The position numbers and the translations under genes are program-made. A stretch of DNA of 64,000 nucleotides from Micromonospora chersina (lineage in GTDB: Bacteria; Actinomycetota; Actinomycetes; Mycobacteriales; Micromonosporaceae): the NCBI RefSeq assembly GCF_900091475.1, contig NZ_FMIB01000002.1, positions 3,100,001-3,164,000 on the forward strand, given 5' to 3'. The notes under the pieces were generated by a model that saw nothing but the letters and a program-made list of their open reading frames with translations, ran no database searches and had not been told where the DNA came from. Positions 49,722 to 57,525 of this stretch are shown here, piece after piece; the first letter of the stretch is position 1; the number at the start of each line of letters is the position of its first letter.

Positions 49722-49735
49722 GTCACTACAGTGAC
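49722..49735 (+). promoter_or_regulatory. Inverted repeat over the -10 of the XRE/flavoprotein operon
   Basis: GTCACT-AC-AGTGAC is a perfect inverted repeat (49722-49735). It contains TACAGT (49728-49733), a good -10 hexamer 25 bases before the GTG at 49759. A bound XRE dimer would occlude the promoter, suggesting autorepression. Confidence 0.6.
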
Positions 49736-49758
49736 GGCAGAACGGAGGGAGACCGGGC

Positions 49759-51006
49759 GTGGCTTTGAAGCGGCATCGGCTGTGTCAGCGACGAAAGGCC
49801 GTCGGCTACAGCCAGGAGCGCCTGGCCGGCCTCCTCGGTGTGGAACGGTCGACCGTTGTGCGCTGGGAAAACGCCGAGACGGACCCGCAGCCGTGGCATC
49901 GCAGCCGGATCGCCTCCGCCCTGGGCGTTACGCTCGAACAGCTCGACGACATGCTCGTCGACGTGTCGGTGGCAGCACATCGAGGGCAGGCCATGGGAGA
50001 TGAGAGCCGCGTTCCCGCTTCCGGCGCCACCCGTCCGGAGCTACTGAACGATCTCCGGGCTTTTCTCACCACCTACCTGGGGGCGCCGAACGAATCGGCG
50101 CAGTCGCCTGTCGAGGTACGGCGTGTTGTGGGCCGGGTGCACAACCTGTACCAGAGGGCGAGCTACACCTCCGCAGCGCGTCTCCTGCCGGACGTGCTCA
50201 ACCAGGCGACGGCCCTTACCACCAGCTCCACCGGGATGCATCGCGGCAGCGGCTGCCGCCTACTCTCTGCTGCCTACATCGCCGCATCCAAGCTAGCTGC
50301 CAAGGTCGGTGACGGCGATACTGCTCTGCTGACCGCCGATCGGGCGGCCACCGCGGCTCGGCTCGCGAGCGATCAGGCGTTGGCAGCCGTCGCGGCGTAT
50401 CAGGCAGCGTGCGGGCTGCTGCGACTGCCGGGGAGAAGAACCGAGGCTGAGCAGGTTGTGCTGGGCACGATCGATCGCCTGGCCGACGCCGGTCCGGGCG
50501 CTGATTCGGACCTGCTCTCCGCTCACGGCGCGTTGCTGCTTCTCGCTGCTGTGCTAGCGGCCGGGCAGGGCAACCCTCGGGCGGCGGGTCAGTTCCTGGC
50601 GCGGGCTGAAGGGCTGGCGACGGTGCTTGGCTCAGACCGCAACCGGTTGTGGACGGGGTTCGGTCCGACGAATGTCGTCATCCACGCAGTCTCCGCTGCC
50701 GTTCGGGCCGGCAACGCTGATCAAGCGCTGGAGATCGGGTCACAACTCGACACGTCGCGGATGCCCACGGTTTTGGTCGGTCGGCGGGCGCAGGTGCACG
50801 TCGATTTGGCGGCAGCGGCGGTGATGTCGTCCGGGGACAGGTCGGCGTCCGTCCTGCATTTGCTTGAAGCCGAGCGGGTGGCCGTCGAGGCGGTTCATGC
50901 GAATGTGCAGGCGCGGGCGCTGCTGCTCGACCTTCTAGCCAAGGAGCGACGAGCGGCAACGCCGGGGCTACGGCCGCTGGCGGAGCGGGCCGGGCTGCTG
51001 GCATGA
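49759..51006 (+). CDS. XRE helix-turn-helix regulator with TPR-like C-terminal region
   Basis: The 415-aa protein starts at GTG 49759 (ALKRHRLCQRRKAVGYSQER) after GGAGGGAG. The helix-turn-helix is GYSQERLAGLLGVERSTVVR WENAETDPQPWHRSRIASAL. From residue 110 on it is all-helical, TPR-like: RVHNLYQRASYTSAARLLPD, LAAVAAYQAACGLLRLPGRR, GNPRAAGQFLARAEGLATVL. Such proteins are common in actinomycetes next to a flavoprotein gene, as here (ATGA overlap at 51003). An inverted repeat on its -10 suggests autoregulation. The effector is unknown. Confidence 0.88.
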   Translation: MALKRHRLCQRRKAVGYSQERLAGLLGVERSTVVRWENAETDPQPWHRSRIASALGVTLEQLDDMLVDVSVAAHRGQAMGDESRVPASGATRPELLNDLRAFLTTYLGAPNESAQSPVEVRRVVGRVHNLYQRASYTSAARLLPDVLNQATALTTSSTGMHRGSGCRLLSAAYIAASKLAAKVGDGDTALLTADRAATAARLASDQALAAVAAYQAACGLLRLPGRRTEAEQVVLGTIDRLADAGPGADSDLLSAHGALLLLAAVLAAGQGNPRAAGQFLARAEGLATVLGSDRNRLWTGFGPTNVVIHAVSAAVRAGNADQALEIGSQLDTSRMPTVLVGRRAQVHVDLAAAAVMSSGDRSASVLHLLEAERVAVEAVHANVQARALLLDLLAKERRAATPGLRPLAERAGLLA

Positions 51007-51515
51007 CGCAGCGAGGCGTACTTGCTCTGATCATCTGTGCCGCTCCTCCCGTGCTGCGAATCGGTGAGTTGATCGAGCTGCTACATGAGGATGGATGGAC
51101 CGTCTGCCTCACTGCTACGCCGACCGCTGCAACGTGGATCGACCGAGAGGCGCTAGCCCGGCAGACGGGATATCCGGTGCGGGTGGAGTGGCGGATGCCG
51201 GGTGAGGCGGAGCCGCATCCGCCGGCGGATGCGGTCGCTGTAGTGCCGGCGACGTTCAATGTGATTAACAAATGGGCCCAGGGGATCAACGACGCGCTTG
51301 CCCTCGGCATCCTCAACGAAGCACTTGGCGCTGGCATCCCGGTGTACGCCTTCCCAAACGTCAAGGCGCAACTTGCCGCACATCCGAGCTACGACCGGCA
51401 CCTGAGACTGCTTGAGAGCGCCGGCGTCCGAGCAACACCCATGACCAGCGTTCCCAATTGGCAGATGATCGCGGATCGCGTCCGCCCGTACGACGCGAGG
51501 CCGCTGGACTTTTAA
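51003..51515 (+). CDS. HFCD-family flavoprotein (phosphopantothenoylcysteine decarboxylase-like)
   Basis: The 170-aa protein starts at ATG 51003 overlapping the regulator stop (ATGA). Flavoprotein-fold marks are RGVLALIICAAPPVLRIGEL, VCLTATPTAATWID, and ADAVAVVPATFNVINKWAQG followed by INDALALGILNEALGAGIPV: the PAxxN(x)(I/K)WxxGI(A/N)D segment of HFCD flavoproteins. The active-site His is not obvious. It is commonly paired with XRE/TPR regulators, but function is unknown. No membrane segment. Confidence 0.85.
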   Translation: MTQRGVLALIICAAPPVLRIGELIELLHEDGWTVCLTATPTAATWIDREALARQTGYPVRVEWRMPGEAEPHPPADAVAVVPATFNVINKWAQGINDALALGILNEALGAGIPVYAFPNVKAQLAAHPSYDRHLRLLESAGVRATPMTSVPNWQMIADRVRPYDARPLDF

Positions 51516-51697
51516 TACACAGCTTCTTTTGAATGCAAAGCGCTAAGGCACCCATGCTGCGGATAAGCCACACCCTGCCCCGCCATCCATTGCGGCTTCC
51601 GGGTGCTCATAGGGTTGCGGTTGTTTGCACGTTCCTTGGCAGCGGCGGCAATGGCCTCAACCAGATTGCTATCGAACCTCAGCCGCGGCGTTTGCAC
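51512..51697 (-). CDS. Possible small protein or gene remnant downstream of mcrC
   Basis: This is a 61-aa frame from the ATG at 51697 (MQTPRLRFDSNLVEAIAAAA) to a TAA at 51512. It reads as a plausible protein (KERANNRNPMSTRKPQWMAG, QGVAYPQHGCLSALHSKEAV) but has no recognised family and no good ribosome-binding site. It lies 61 bp after the mcrC stop and its end overlaps the flavoprotein stop by three bases, antisense. It could be a remnant of island DNA. Confidence 0.3.
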   Translation of the reverse strand: MQTPRLRFDSNLVEAIAAAAKERANNRNPMSTRKPQWMAGQGVAYPQHGCLSALHSKEAVY

Positions 51698-51758
51698 GGG
51701 CAGAGGCGCTGACTGCGCCCAGGCGACGAGTCAGCAAGCAACAGACGGCATTAACTCG

Positions 51759-52967
51759 TCAGCCAGCACGCATGCCTGGTTCGGCCATTTTTTCAGCAAG
51801 ATTGACGGCAAAGCTACGAAGATCGGCAAGGCTCGGCGTTGCAAGGTTCACGGTGCGTATCCGAATCGTCCTTCCGTTGAACTCGTACATGCTGTCGATC
51901 TGGTCCTCCATCTCTGGGTATACGAGTAAGCCATCACATCGAAGGGCAGCGCAGTAGGTTGCGAGCTGATAAAGGTGCTGGTTGCGTAGACGCTTCTTGC
52001 CGTACCTGAGCTCGAGGGCAGGAGCCCATTTGAGGTCGATTGCGAGTGCGGGAGTCCCTCGATAGCCAATGAGTAGATCCGGCCGGAGCGTGACTCTCAG
52101 TTTGGGATAACCGCCTTGCTGCACAAAGCGGTCAGCAAACTCAGGCTGTTCATGCACGTGCTGAATGCCCGCATCACGTAACGCCGAGGCTACAGCTGCC
52201 TCCCAAACCCGCCACATAGGAACGAAGTACGCCGGTGCGGTCGACGCGCCAACAGCATCATGCACGCCTGCCCCTTCGAGAGCGATCCGTGCCAGCCGGA
52301 GACTCGGCTGATAGTGGGCATTCAGCCGAGTCACCGCGACTCGATCGAAGGCCACCAGCGATGGCCGAACCAACGAGACACCAGCGAAAGCCGCGAGGGC
52401 GTCCCCCATGCGCCGGCGAACGATAGGGTTACTCGCAGCGGGTGCGAGAAATTCCAGGACGCCACGCAGCAGCCGGTTTTCTGCCGTGTCCGAAACGAAG
52501 TCGCTGTATTCACAATCAGCGAACGGGAGTCTAGCCGGGTTGAGCTGTGGCCGCAGCCGACCTCGGACGTAGGCGAGCAACTCGCGACGCTCGACGTACC
52601 CGCGGCGAAGCCCGCGTGAAAGCAGCTCCTCGATTTCACCAATTAATTGGAGAAGAAGCCAGTCTGTTGGTATGGCCTCGTCGATCGCCGCAGCACCTGC
52701 GGCCAGCGGAAGAGCCATGGCTCGGTAGGCCAACGCCAACAATTCGGGTAGATTGGAAATTGGAGCCTTCGGCATGACCACGATGCGCCGACCCGTCGGA
52801 AGCAGTACCGTGCCGGCGTATCCGATCCGCGGGCCCACCCGCACGCGGTCGTCACCCAATTCTTCGATACGCAGGCCATGGCGCGCTCTTCGAAGCGTGC
52901 GCAGCTCGGAAGGCGTCGCCGTGATTTCTCGGGGCGGGTCGAGCTCCGTGAATTCGAGATCAATCAT
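51759..52967 (-). CDS. mcrC: McrC-like subunit of McrBC-type restriction system
   Basis: The 402-aa protein starts at the ATG at 52967-52965 (MIDLEFTELDPPREITATPS), overlapping the mcrB stop (ATGA). N-terminal: RVGPRIGYAGTVLLPTGRRI and VVMPKAP, then YVERRELLAYVRGRLRPQLN and NRLLRGVLEFLA, typical of McrC. The PD-(D/E)xK nuclease site is visible: Pro296-Asp297 in TLRPDLLIGY and Asp311-x-Lys313 in AIDLKWAP, with a later Gln (HLYQLATYC). McrC stimulates McrB NTP hydrolysis and cuts DNA. Here it sits in AT-enriched island DNA. Confidence 0.9.
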   Translation of the reverse strand: MIDLEFTELDPPREITATPSELRTLRRARHGLRIEELGDDRVRVGPRIGYAGTVLLPTGRRIVVMPKAPISNLPELLALAYRAMALPLAAGAAAIDEAIPTDWLLLQLIGEIEELLSRGLRRGYVERRELLAYVRGRLRPQLNPARLPFADCEYSDFVSDTAENRLLRGVLEFLAPAASNPIVRRRMGDALAAFAGVSLVRPSLVAFDRVAVTRLNAHYQPSLRLARIALEGAGVHDAVGASTAPAYFVPMWRVWEAAVASALRDAGIQHVHEQPEFADRFVQQGGYPKLRVTLRPDLLIGYRGTPALAIDLKWAPALELRYGKKRLRNQHLYQLATYCAALRCDGLLVYPEMEDQIDSMYEFNGRTIRIRTVNLATPSLADLRSFAVNLAEKMAEPGMRAG

Positions 52968-54727
52968 AAGAGCGGACCCAGGAAAGCGTCCCGAAGCGCA
53001 GGGAGGTCGTCCTGGCGGCCGAGTAGATGGTCCCGCAGGACGGCCTCGAGATCCTCCATCCAAACTGCCTCGAAGCCTACCTGGGCCAGATCCTCCCGCA
53101 TCAGAAACGAATGGCCGATCGCTCGGTCGTCATCCAGAAGAGCGACTACCTGGGAATTGAGGCGTTTCAAGCGCTCCACCGCCTCCTTGCCCAGTTCAAC
53201 GCTGGTGCGCTTCTCGTGCCAGCGGAGCAGTGCGTCCAGGTCCACACCGAACCGAACCTCTTTGAACCGTCGACGCATTGCGGCATCCATCAGTGCGACT
53301 GAGCGATCTGCAGTGTTCATGGTGCCGATCAACCAAAGGTTCTCTGGCATGTAGATCTGTTCGCCGCTATAAGGCAATTCAATCTTGTTGTCCTCACCTC
53401 GGTACTCTAGGGCGAATAGCAGCTCGCCCAGGACGCGCGGCAAGTTTGCCCGGTTAATCTCATCGACGATCAGGAAGTGCGCGGCACCGGGGGCGTCAGT
53501 AGCGGCGGAGATGAGCCGCCGGAGCACGCCTTTATGGACCTTATACCTCAGTTCGGTGGCGGCCTCATCCAGGCGGGGACGTATGCCCTCGACAAAATCT
53601 TCATAAGCGTACGTCGGATGAAACTGGACCAACTTCACGCGTGTATCGCCGCCTAAAGCCCTGGCGAGAGCGCGTGCGGCGAGTGTCTTCCCGGTGCCCG
53701 GCGGTCCGGCAAACAGCAGCTGACGAGAGCGGCCGGCAAGCTCGACGAGCGCTCGTGCCCGTTCCTCTGCCCAGTGCAGTTCGGTTACAAGCACATGGGT
53801 GGGATCGTTTCCGATGTCATCGGCCGTCGCGATCGCGCGCAACGTCACGACAGTCAGCTGCTTGACCAGCTCACCAGCGTTATCCGTCGCAGCTAACGTT
53901 TCAGGATCTATATGCCGTCTCACTAGACCGCTGCTGGACGGCTCCGCAGCCATCGCGGCGATCCATTCCCCGGCAGTCGCGAACCGGGCCCCCGTTCCGT
54001 TGTCGGCCTCAAATATCCAATCGTCCGAAGCGAGGGACTCCAGTGGTACGCGGTCTTGGGCGGAAAGGGACGCGAGCTGCATGCGAACGCGTAGACGACT
54101 TTCTGATTCTTTGGCCTCGAGAGATTCCTCGTCCGCGGGTGCCAGTTGGAACATGAGGTCTAGTCCCTGACCGTCCAGACGAGCAATGACGCAGGAACGG
54201 GCCGGTTCCATGCCTGAGATGTACACGGTGAGAATCGGCTTATCGTCGTCGACGATCGCCGACACGGTTACTCCTTCATCCGCTGCAGCCCGCTTGGCTA
54301 GACGTCCGAGCAGCGCTAATCTCGCGCGGGCTTTTGCGAGCGCCGCCGTTTGGGCTGCGTCGAGTCCTCGCCTGTCGGCTGCTTGTAGAACGCGCCCGGC
54401 GAGTTCGCAATCGTCCGTGCTGAACCGGATCGAAAGCATACGTCTCATCTGACCGCTTAGAGTCCAGACCGTTGCTGTCTTCCCGGACCCCGTCGGACGC
54501 TTCCTCCCGGAATCTTCGAGCAGCCCGATGTTGACTAGCTCGTTCCGTCGCGGGCGGATGTTATTGAGACCGCCCGGCGCCTCCAGGATTTCCGAAAGCT
54601 CGTGATCCGTGGTCCCCTGCGCACGACGGTCGGCTACGACCATCAACGCCTTGTAAAGCCAGTTGTCCGGATTGCCCACCTGCGCGGGAAGGAGCTGGTC
54701 AGCTATCAGATCATCGAGGTCGGCCAT
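52964..54727 (-). CDS. mcrB: McrB-like AAA+ NTPase of McrBC-type restriction system
   Basis: The 587-aa protein starts at the ATG at 54727-54725. Residues 20-90 look like a winged helix (NWLYKALMVVADRRAQGTTD, HELSEILEAPGGLNNIRPRR). A helical middle follows, and the AAA+ module begins near 330: Walker A GPPGTGKT 341-348, FHPTYAYEDFVEGIRP, Walker B HFLIVDEINRANLPRVLGEL, and the McrB-specific MNTADRSVALMDAAMRRRFK. The N-terminal domain is not the E. coli McrB methylcytosine-binding domain, so target recognition may differ. It lies 3' of the m5C methyltransferase gene on the same strand (720-bp gap). Confidence 0.9.
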   Translation of the reverse strand: MADLDDLIADQLLPAQVGNPDNWLYKALMVVADRRAQGTTDHELSEILEAPGGLNNIRPRRNELVNIGLLEDSGRKRPTGSGKTATVWTLSGQMRRMLSIRFSTDDCELAGRVLQAADRRGLDAAQTAALAKARARLALLGRLAKRAAADEGVTVSAIVDDDKPILTVYISGMEPARSCVIARLDGQGLDLMFQLAPADEESLEAKESESRLRVRMQLASLSAQDRVPLESLASDDWIFEADNGTGARFATAGEWIAAMAAEPSSSGLVRRHIDPETLAATDNAGELVKQLTVVTLRAIATADDIGNDPTHVLVTELHWAEERARALVELAGRSRQLLFAGPPGTGKTLAARALARALGGDTRVKLVQFHPTYAYEDFVEGIRPRLDEAATELRYKVHKGVLRRLISAATDAPGAAHFLIVDEINRANLPRVLGELLFALEYRGEDNKIELPYSGEQIYMPENLWLIGTMNTADRSVALMDAAMRRRFKEVRFGVDLDALLRWHEKRTSVELGKEAVERLKRLNSQVVALLDDDRAIGHSFLMREDLAQVGFEAVWMEDLEAVLRDHLLGRQDDLPALRDAFLGPLL

Positions 54728-55447
54728 GCGGGGATCTTACCGTTCGTAGGCTTCAATTCGATCATCCAGGCACCGGCGCGAGGACTCCGGAACATCCTCA
54801 GTCGATCAAGGAGCGGACCACCGCGTGACCGCTCACAGGAGATTTCCGTCCCCTCAGTTGGCTGGCCAGGAGGCCTGACAGTTAGGCAGCGGTAGATGAC
54901 TGAGCAGGCCGTGGCGAGGCGAGCTTCGGGTGATCGTTTTTGCCCGGTAAGGGCGTGGCGTGCAGGCCACAAGTGAGCGCTCGGCGAGGGTGTCGGTCGT
55001 GACACAAAAAATCCCACGACTGTCTACCGGTCCCGCCTACCGCTGTCCACGACGACGCCGACAGTCAGCATCGCCATCCGCCGATACCTTACCCGTGCGG
55101 CGGTGGCGGTGGCGGTGGCGGTGGCGGTGGCGGAACCTACAACACCACACCGCAGCGGCGATCGGGCTGGCCGTGCTGCCACGCCAACGCCCCGCCGACC
55201 TGGCCGCGGCAAACCGCACCTACGCCCTTCGAGTTGACTATGTTGACCTTCACCGATCTTCAGAAGTACCCGCTGTGGATCTCCGCTGCCCCCACCGCCG
55301 GCCGCGCCGCCGATATCACCGCAGATTCGCCCGGCATCCCCGCCTACGCCCCACGACCCGACCGCCAGCCGTGACCTCGGCTTACCAACTCTGACGACCG
55401 ACCTGGCCCGACCCAGTGGCCGCGATGGATGGGGTATTGGCCGCCAC
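54728..55447. other. Non-coding island region
   Basis: No frame here has a convincing start, ribosome-binding site or family. It holds a CGGTGG hexanucleotide array (55101-55130). One plus-strand stretch (AAAIGLAVLPRQRPADLAAA, near 55160-55210) faintly recalls a LysR effector domain, but has no usable context. The promoter of mcrB is expected next to 54728. Confidence 0.5.
55101..55130. repeat. CGGTGG hexanucleotide microsatellite, five copies
   Basis: Five perfect tandem CGGTGG units followed by CGG. It is the only perfect short-unit microsatellite noted in the window. Loss or gain of a unit would not shift a frame, so any effect would be on spacing. Confidence 0.85.
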
Positions 55448-56566
55448 TCATTCCCACCTCAAAGGGTCAACGATCGCCTCGCCAAGCGCGCGTCCAAGGC
55501 GCGGCGGAACGGCGTTCGCTACTTGAAGTCGCTGGGAGGTGCTGACCCCTAAGAAATGGAATCTGTCAGGAAAGGACTGCAGTCGGGCGCCTTCTCTAGT
55601 CGTTAGGCCTCGATGCTGCGATGGGTGAATACAGCGCGTACCAGACGGCTTGCCCATGTTCTGCGTTACTGCAACTGCAGGGGCCCATGAAGCGAGTCGG
55701 CTGTATGAGTTGTGGAATCCGGATTTGGGCTGCAGGTGGTCTGGGATACTTCGCCTGTTGCCACCGTCAGGCACGTGGGAGATCGCCTCGACCAAGTAGG
55801 CCGGATGTTTTGAGGCGGCATGACCCTGAAGGGAGACTGAATCTTCTCGCATCTCTTTCTGGTAAGGGTTCTCAGGCTCGCGATCGTAATCGGTAGCGGA
55901 TTGTCCCGCCGTCAGGCGAGGGAGATCCCCAATCGCTTCGCCGACCGTGACATAGGTGTCTGGATCATGGCTTGCTGTAACGCCCAGGAACCTGCGTTCG
56001 AGATGCCCGACAAACACTACGCGTCGGCGCAACTGTGGCACGCCATGCTCCGCTGCCGTCAAGATAAACCATTGAACGGAATATCCGAGTTCTCTGAACG
56101 CTGTGGCGACCTCTTCCTCGAATGACATGTCCTTCAAGCCTAGAACATTTTCGAGGAGGAACCCGGATGGCTTCAATTCCGCCACAATACGGCGGAATTG
56201 CAGAAAGAGCTGGTTTCGGTCGTCCGTGCGCTGTCGTTTGCCGACAGTGGAGTAGCCCTGACACGGCGGTCCACCGACGACCCAATCAGGAACTTCCTCA
56301 AGGACTCGGGCCAGCCGCGGAGCGTCTAGCTCGTGAACATCACGACATTCAGCCAAGTGGTCGGGCATGTTCGCGCGATAGGTCTCAATTGCGTCTTTCC
56401 AGTAGTCCACCGCGTAGAGGGGCTTCCATCCTGCCTGGACAAGCCCCCATGAAAGGCCTCCAGCACCGGAGAATAGGTCAATGAAGGATGGGCCAACCAT
56501 GCGGAGGAGGGTACACGAGAGCTCCGACATTTCGACTGCACCGCTCCGTGACCGCGCGACAGCCAT
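55448..56566 (-). CDS. DNA (cytosine-5-)-methyltransferase
   Basis: The 372-aa protein starts at the ATG at 56566-56564, with GGGAGGG 11 bases upstream; internal ATGs at MSELSC and MVGPSF are possible. C5-MTase motifs in order: I DLFSGAGGLSWGL (30-42), IV GGPPCQGYST with catalytic Cys102, VI LLENVLGL (139-146), VIII PQLRRRVVFVG, the target-recognition region from about 215, and IX/X with RLQSFPDRFHF and QVANAVPPRLGRALGEAI. It methylates cytosine in an unknown sequence. Same strand as mcrBC; together they suggest a LlaJI/BsuMI-like restriction-modification system. Confidence 0.93.
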   Translation of the reverse strand: MAVARSRSGAVEMSELSCTLLRMVGPSFIDLFSGAGGLSWGLVQAGWKPLYAVDYWKDAIETYRANMPDHLAECRDVHELDAPRLARVLEEVPDWVVGGPPCQGYSTVGKRQRTDDRNQLFLQFRRIVAELKPSGFLLENVLGLKDMSFEEEVATAFRELGYSVQWFILTAAEHGVPQLRRRVVFVGHLERRFLGVTASHDPDTYVTVGEAIGDLPRLTAGQSATDYDREPENPYQKEMREDSVSLQGHAASKHPAYLVEAISHVPDGGNRRSIPDHLQPKSGFHNSYSRLASWAPAVAVTQNMGKPSGTRCIHPSQHRGLTTREGARLQSFPDRFHFLGVSTSQRLQVANAVPPRLGRALGEAIVDPLRWE

Positions 56567-57006
56567 CAGTAGACCAGCCCTCCCGAAAGCGGAACGTAGT
56601 TGCTAGATGACAGACAGTTGCGGAGCGGCACTCGTCACTCTAGGCCCGCAAGGTAAGCGGGTGGGGACAATCCCGACAGCAACGCTGACAGCATCCGCTC
56701 CGGATAAGGCGACACGTGCACTTGATCACTCGCGATCTGAACGAGCGGCTCCAGCACGTCGACTCCTCCTGACCCACGGAGCAGCTCGACCGTCGGCACC
56801 CGCGAGACCCTCCTTCGACACAATGCCGTCGGGCCCGCCGCGGCTCTCCAGGTCCCCACGACGACAGACTCACCTGTCAGATCCGGGCAACAAGCCTCTC
56901 GATAAGCTGTTACGCCGCCCGGGCGCCGCACATTCCACGGGCGCTCACCGAGCGCCTGCCGAGAGGCATGTCGTCAACGCCTGGAGCGAGCCGCGCTATT
57001 CTTCAA
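56567..57006. other. Intergenic region of defence island
   Basis: A 98-codon minus-strand frame (ATG near 56931; contains VELLRGSGGVDVLEPLVQIA and SDQVHVSPYPERMLSALLSG) is protein-like in places but has no ribosome-binding site or family, so it is not called. No terminator or RNA gene was seen. It spans the promoter of the methyltransferase gene. Confidence 0.4.
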
Positions 57007-57525
57007 TCACTCTAGAAGCAGCTCAAGGATCTTCCCGACAAAGACCGCAGCGCTCCTATGCTGTTCGACAATTTCTGAAACGGTCTTCTCGATAGTGAAG
57101 CTGGCGTAGTCTTGATGAACAAGCTGGTTCCTTAAAGAACCAAGTTCCATGAAATCGCGGACCGCCTGATCCAGTGTCGGATCGCCGCGCACAACTTCGA
57201 CGACGCGCGCTTTGAACTCTTCCCCAAAGAGGCCGAAGAACTTGTTTGCATTCCTTCGATCCCAATCAAAGAAACTGTGATACTGCCGAGAAATCGCCTT
57301 ATTTTTAACGAAGTTCACGGCAAGCGAGTGCCGTCCTGACACTTCCTTGAAGTAGCGTATTATCGCTTCACAAATACGGCTCTCCGCCTGGCTCGCCGAG
57401 GCTAGGAGGAGAACTTTGGGAAAGGTCCGCTCAAGAGTCGCGAGATAGGAGATCTCCTGCGCATCTCGTAAGTGATGGACGATTCTCTCATATTCGTCAT
57501 ACAAGGACTCGACCAAGTCCATCAT
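57007..57525 (-). CDS. HEPN-domain protein (RiboL-PSP-HEPN-like), probable RNase
   Basis: The 172-aa protein starts at the ATG at 57525-57523, overlapping the DUF262 stop by four bases (ATGA). It is all-helical: TFPKVLLLASASQAESRICE, AIIRYFKEVSGRHSLAVNFV, SRQYHSFFDWDRRNANKFFG, LFGEEFKARVVEVVRG. The HEPN catalytic motif Rx4H is intact: Arg132-Asn-Gln-Leu-Val-His137 in SLRNQLVHQDYA. HEPN proteins are metal-independent RNases used as toxins or effectors in defence. Base composition is much more AT-rich than the chromosome. Translational coupling makes it the obligate partner of the DUF262 protein. Confidence 0.85.
   Translation of the reverse strand: MMDLVESLYDEYERIVHHLRDAQEISYLATLERTFPKVLLLASASQAESRICEAIIRYFKEVSGRHSLAVNFVKNKAISRQYHSFFDWDRRNANKFFGLFGEEFKARVVEVVRGDPTLDQAVRDFMELGSLRNQLVHQDYASFTIEKTVSEIVEQHRSAAVFVGKILELLLE

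Noticed and set aside
55160..55230. LysR effector-domain remnant in the island gap
   Set aside because: Only a few residues (GLAVLPRQRPADLAA) resemble the fold; no start, helix-turn-helix or continuous frame.
56635..56931. 98-aa minus-strand gene between methylase and HEPN gene
   Set aside because: No ribosome-binding site, no recognised family, and base use does not match the flanking island genes.
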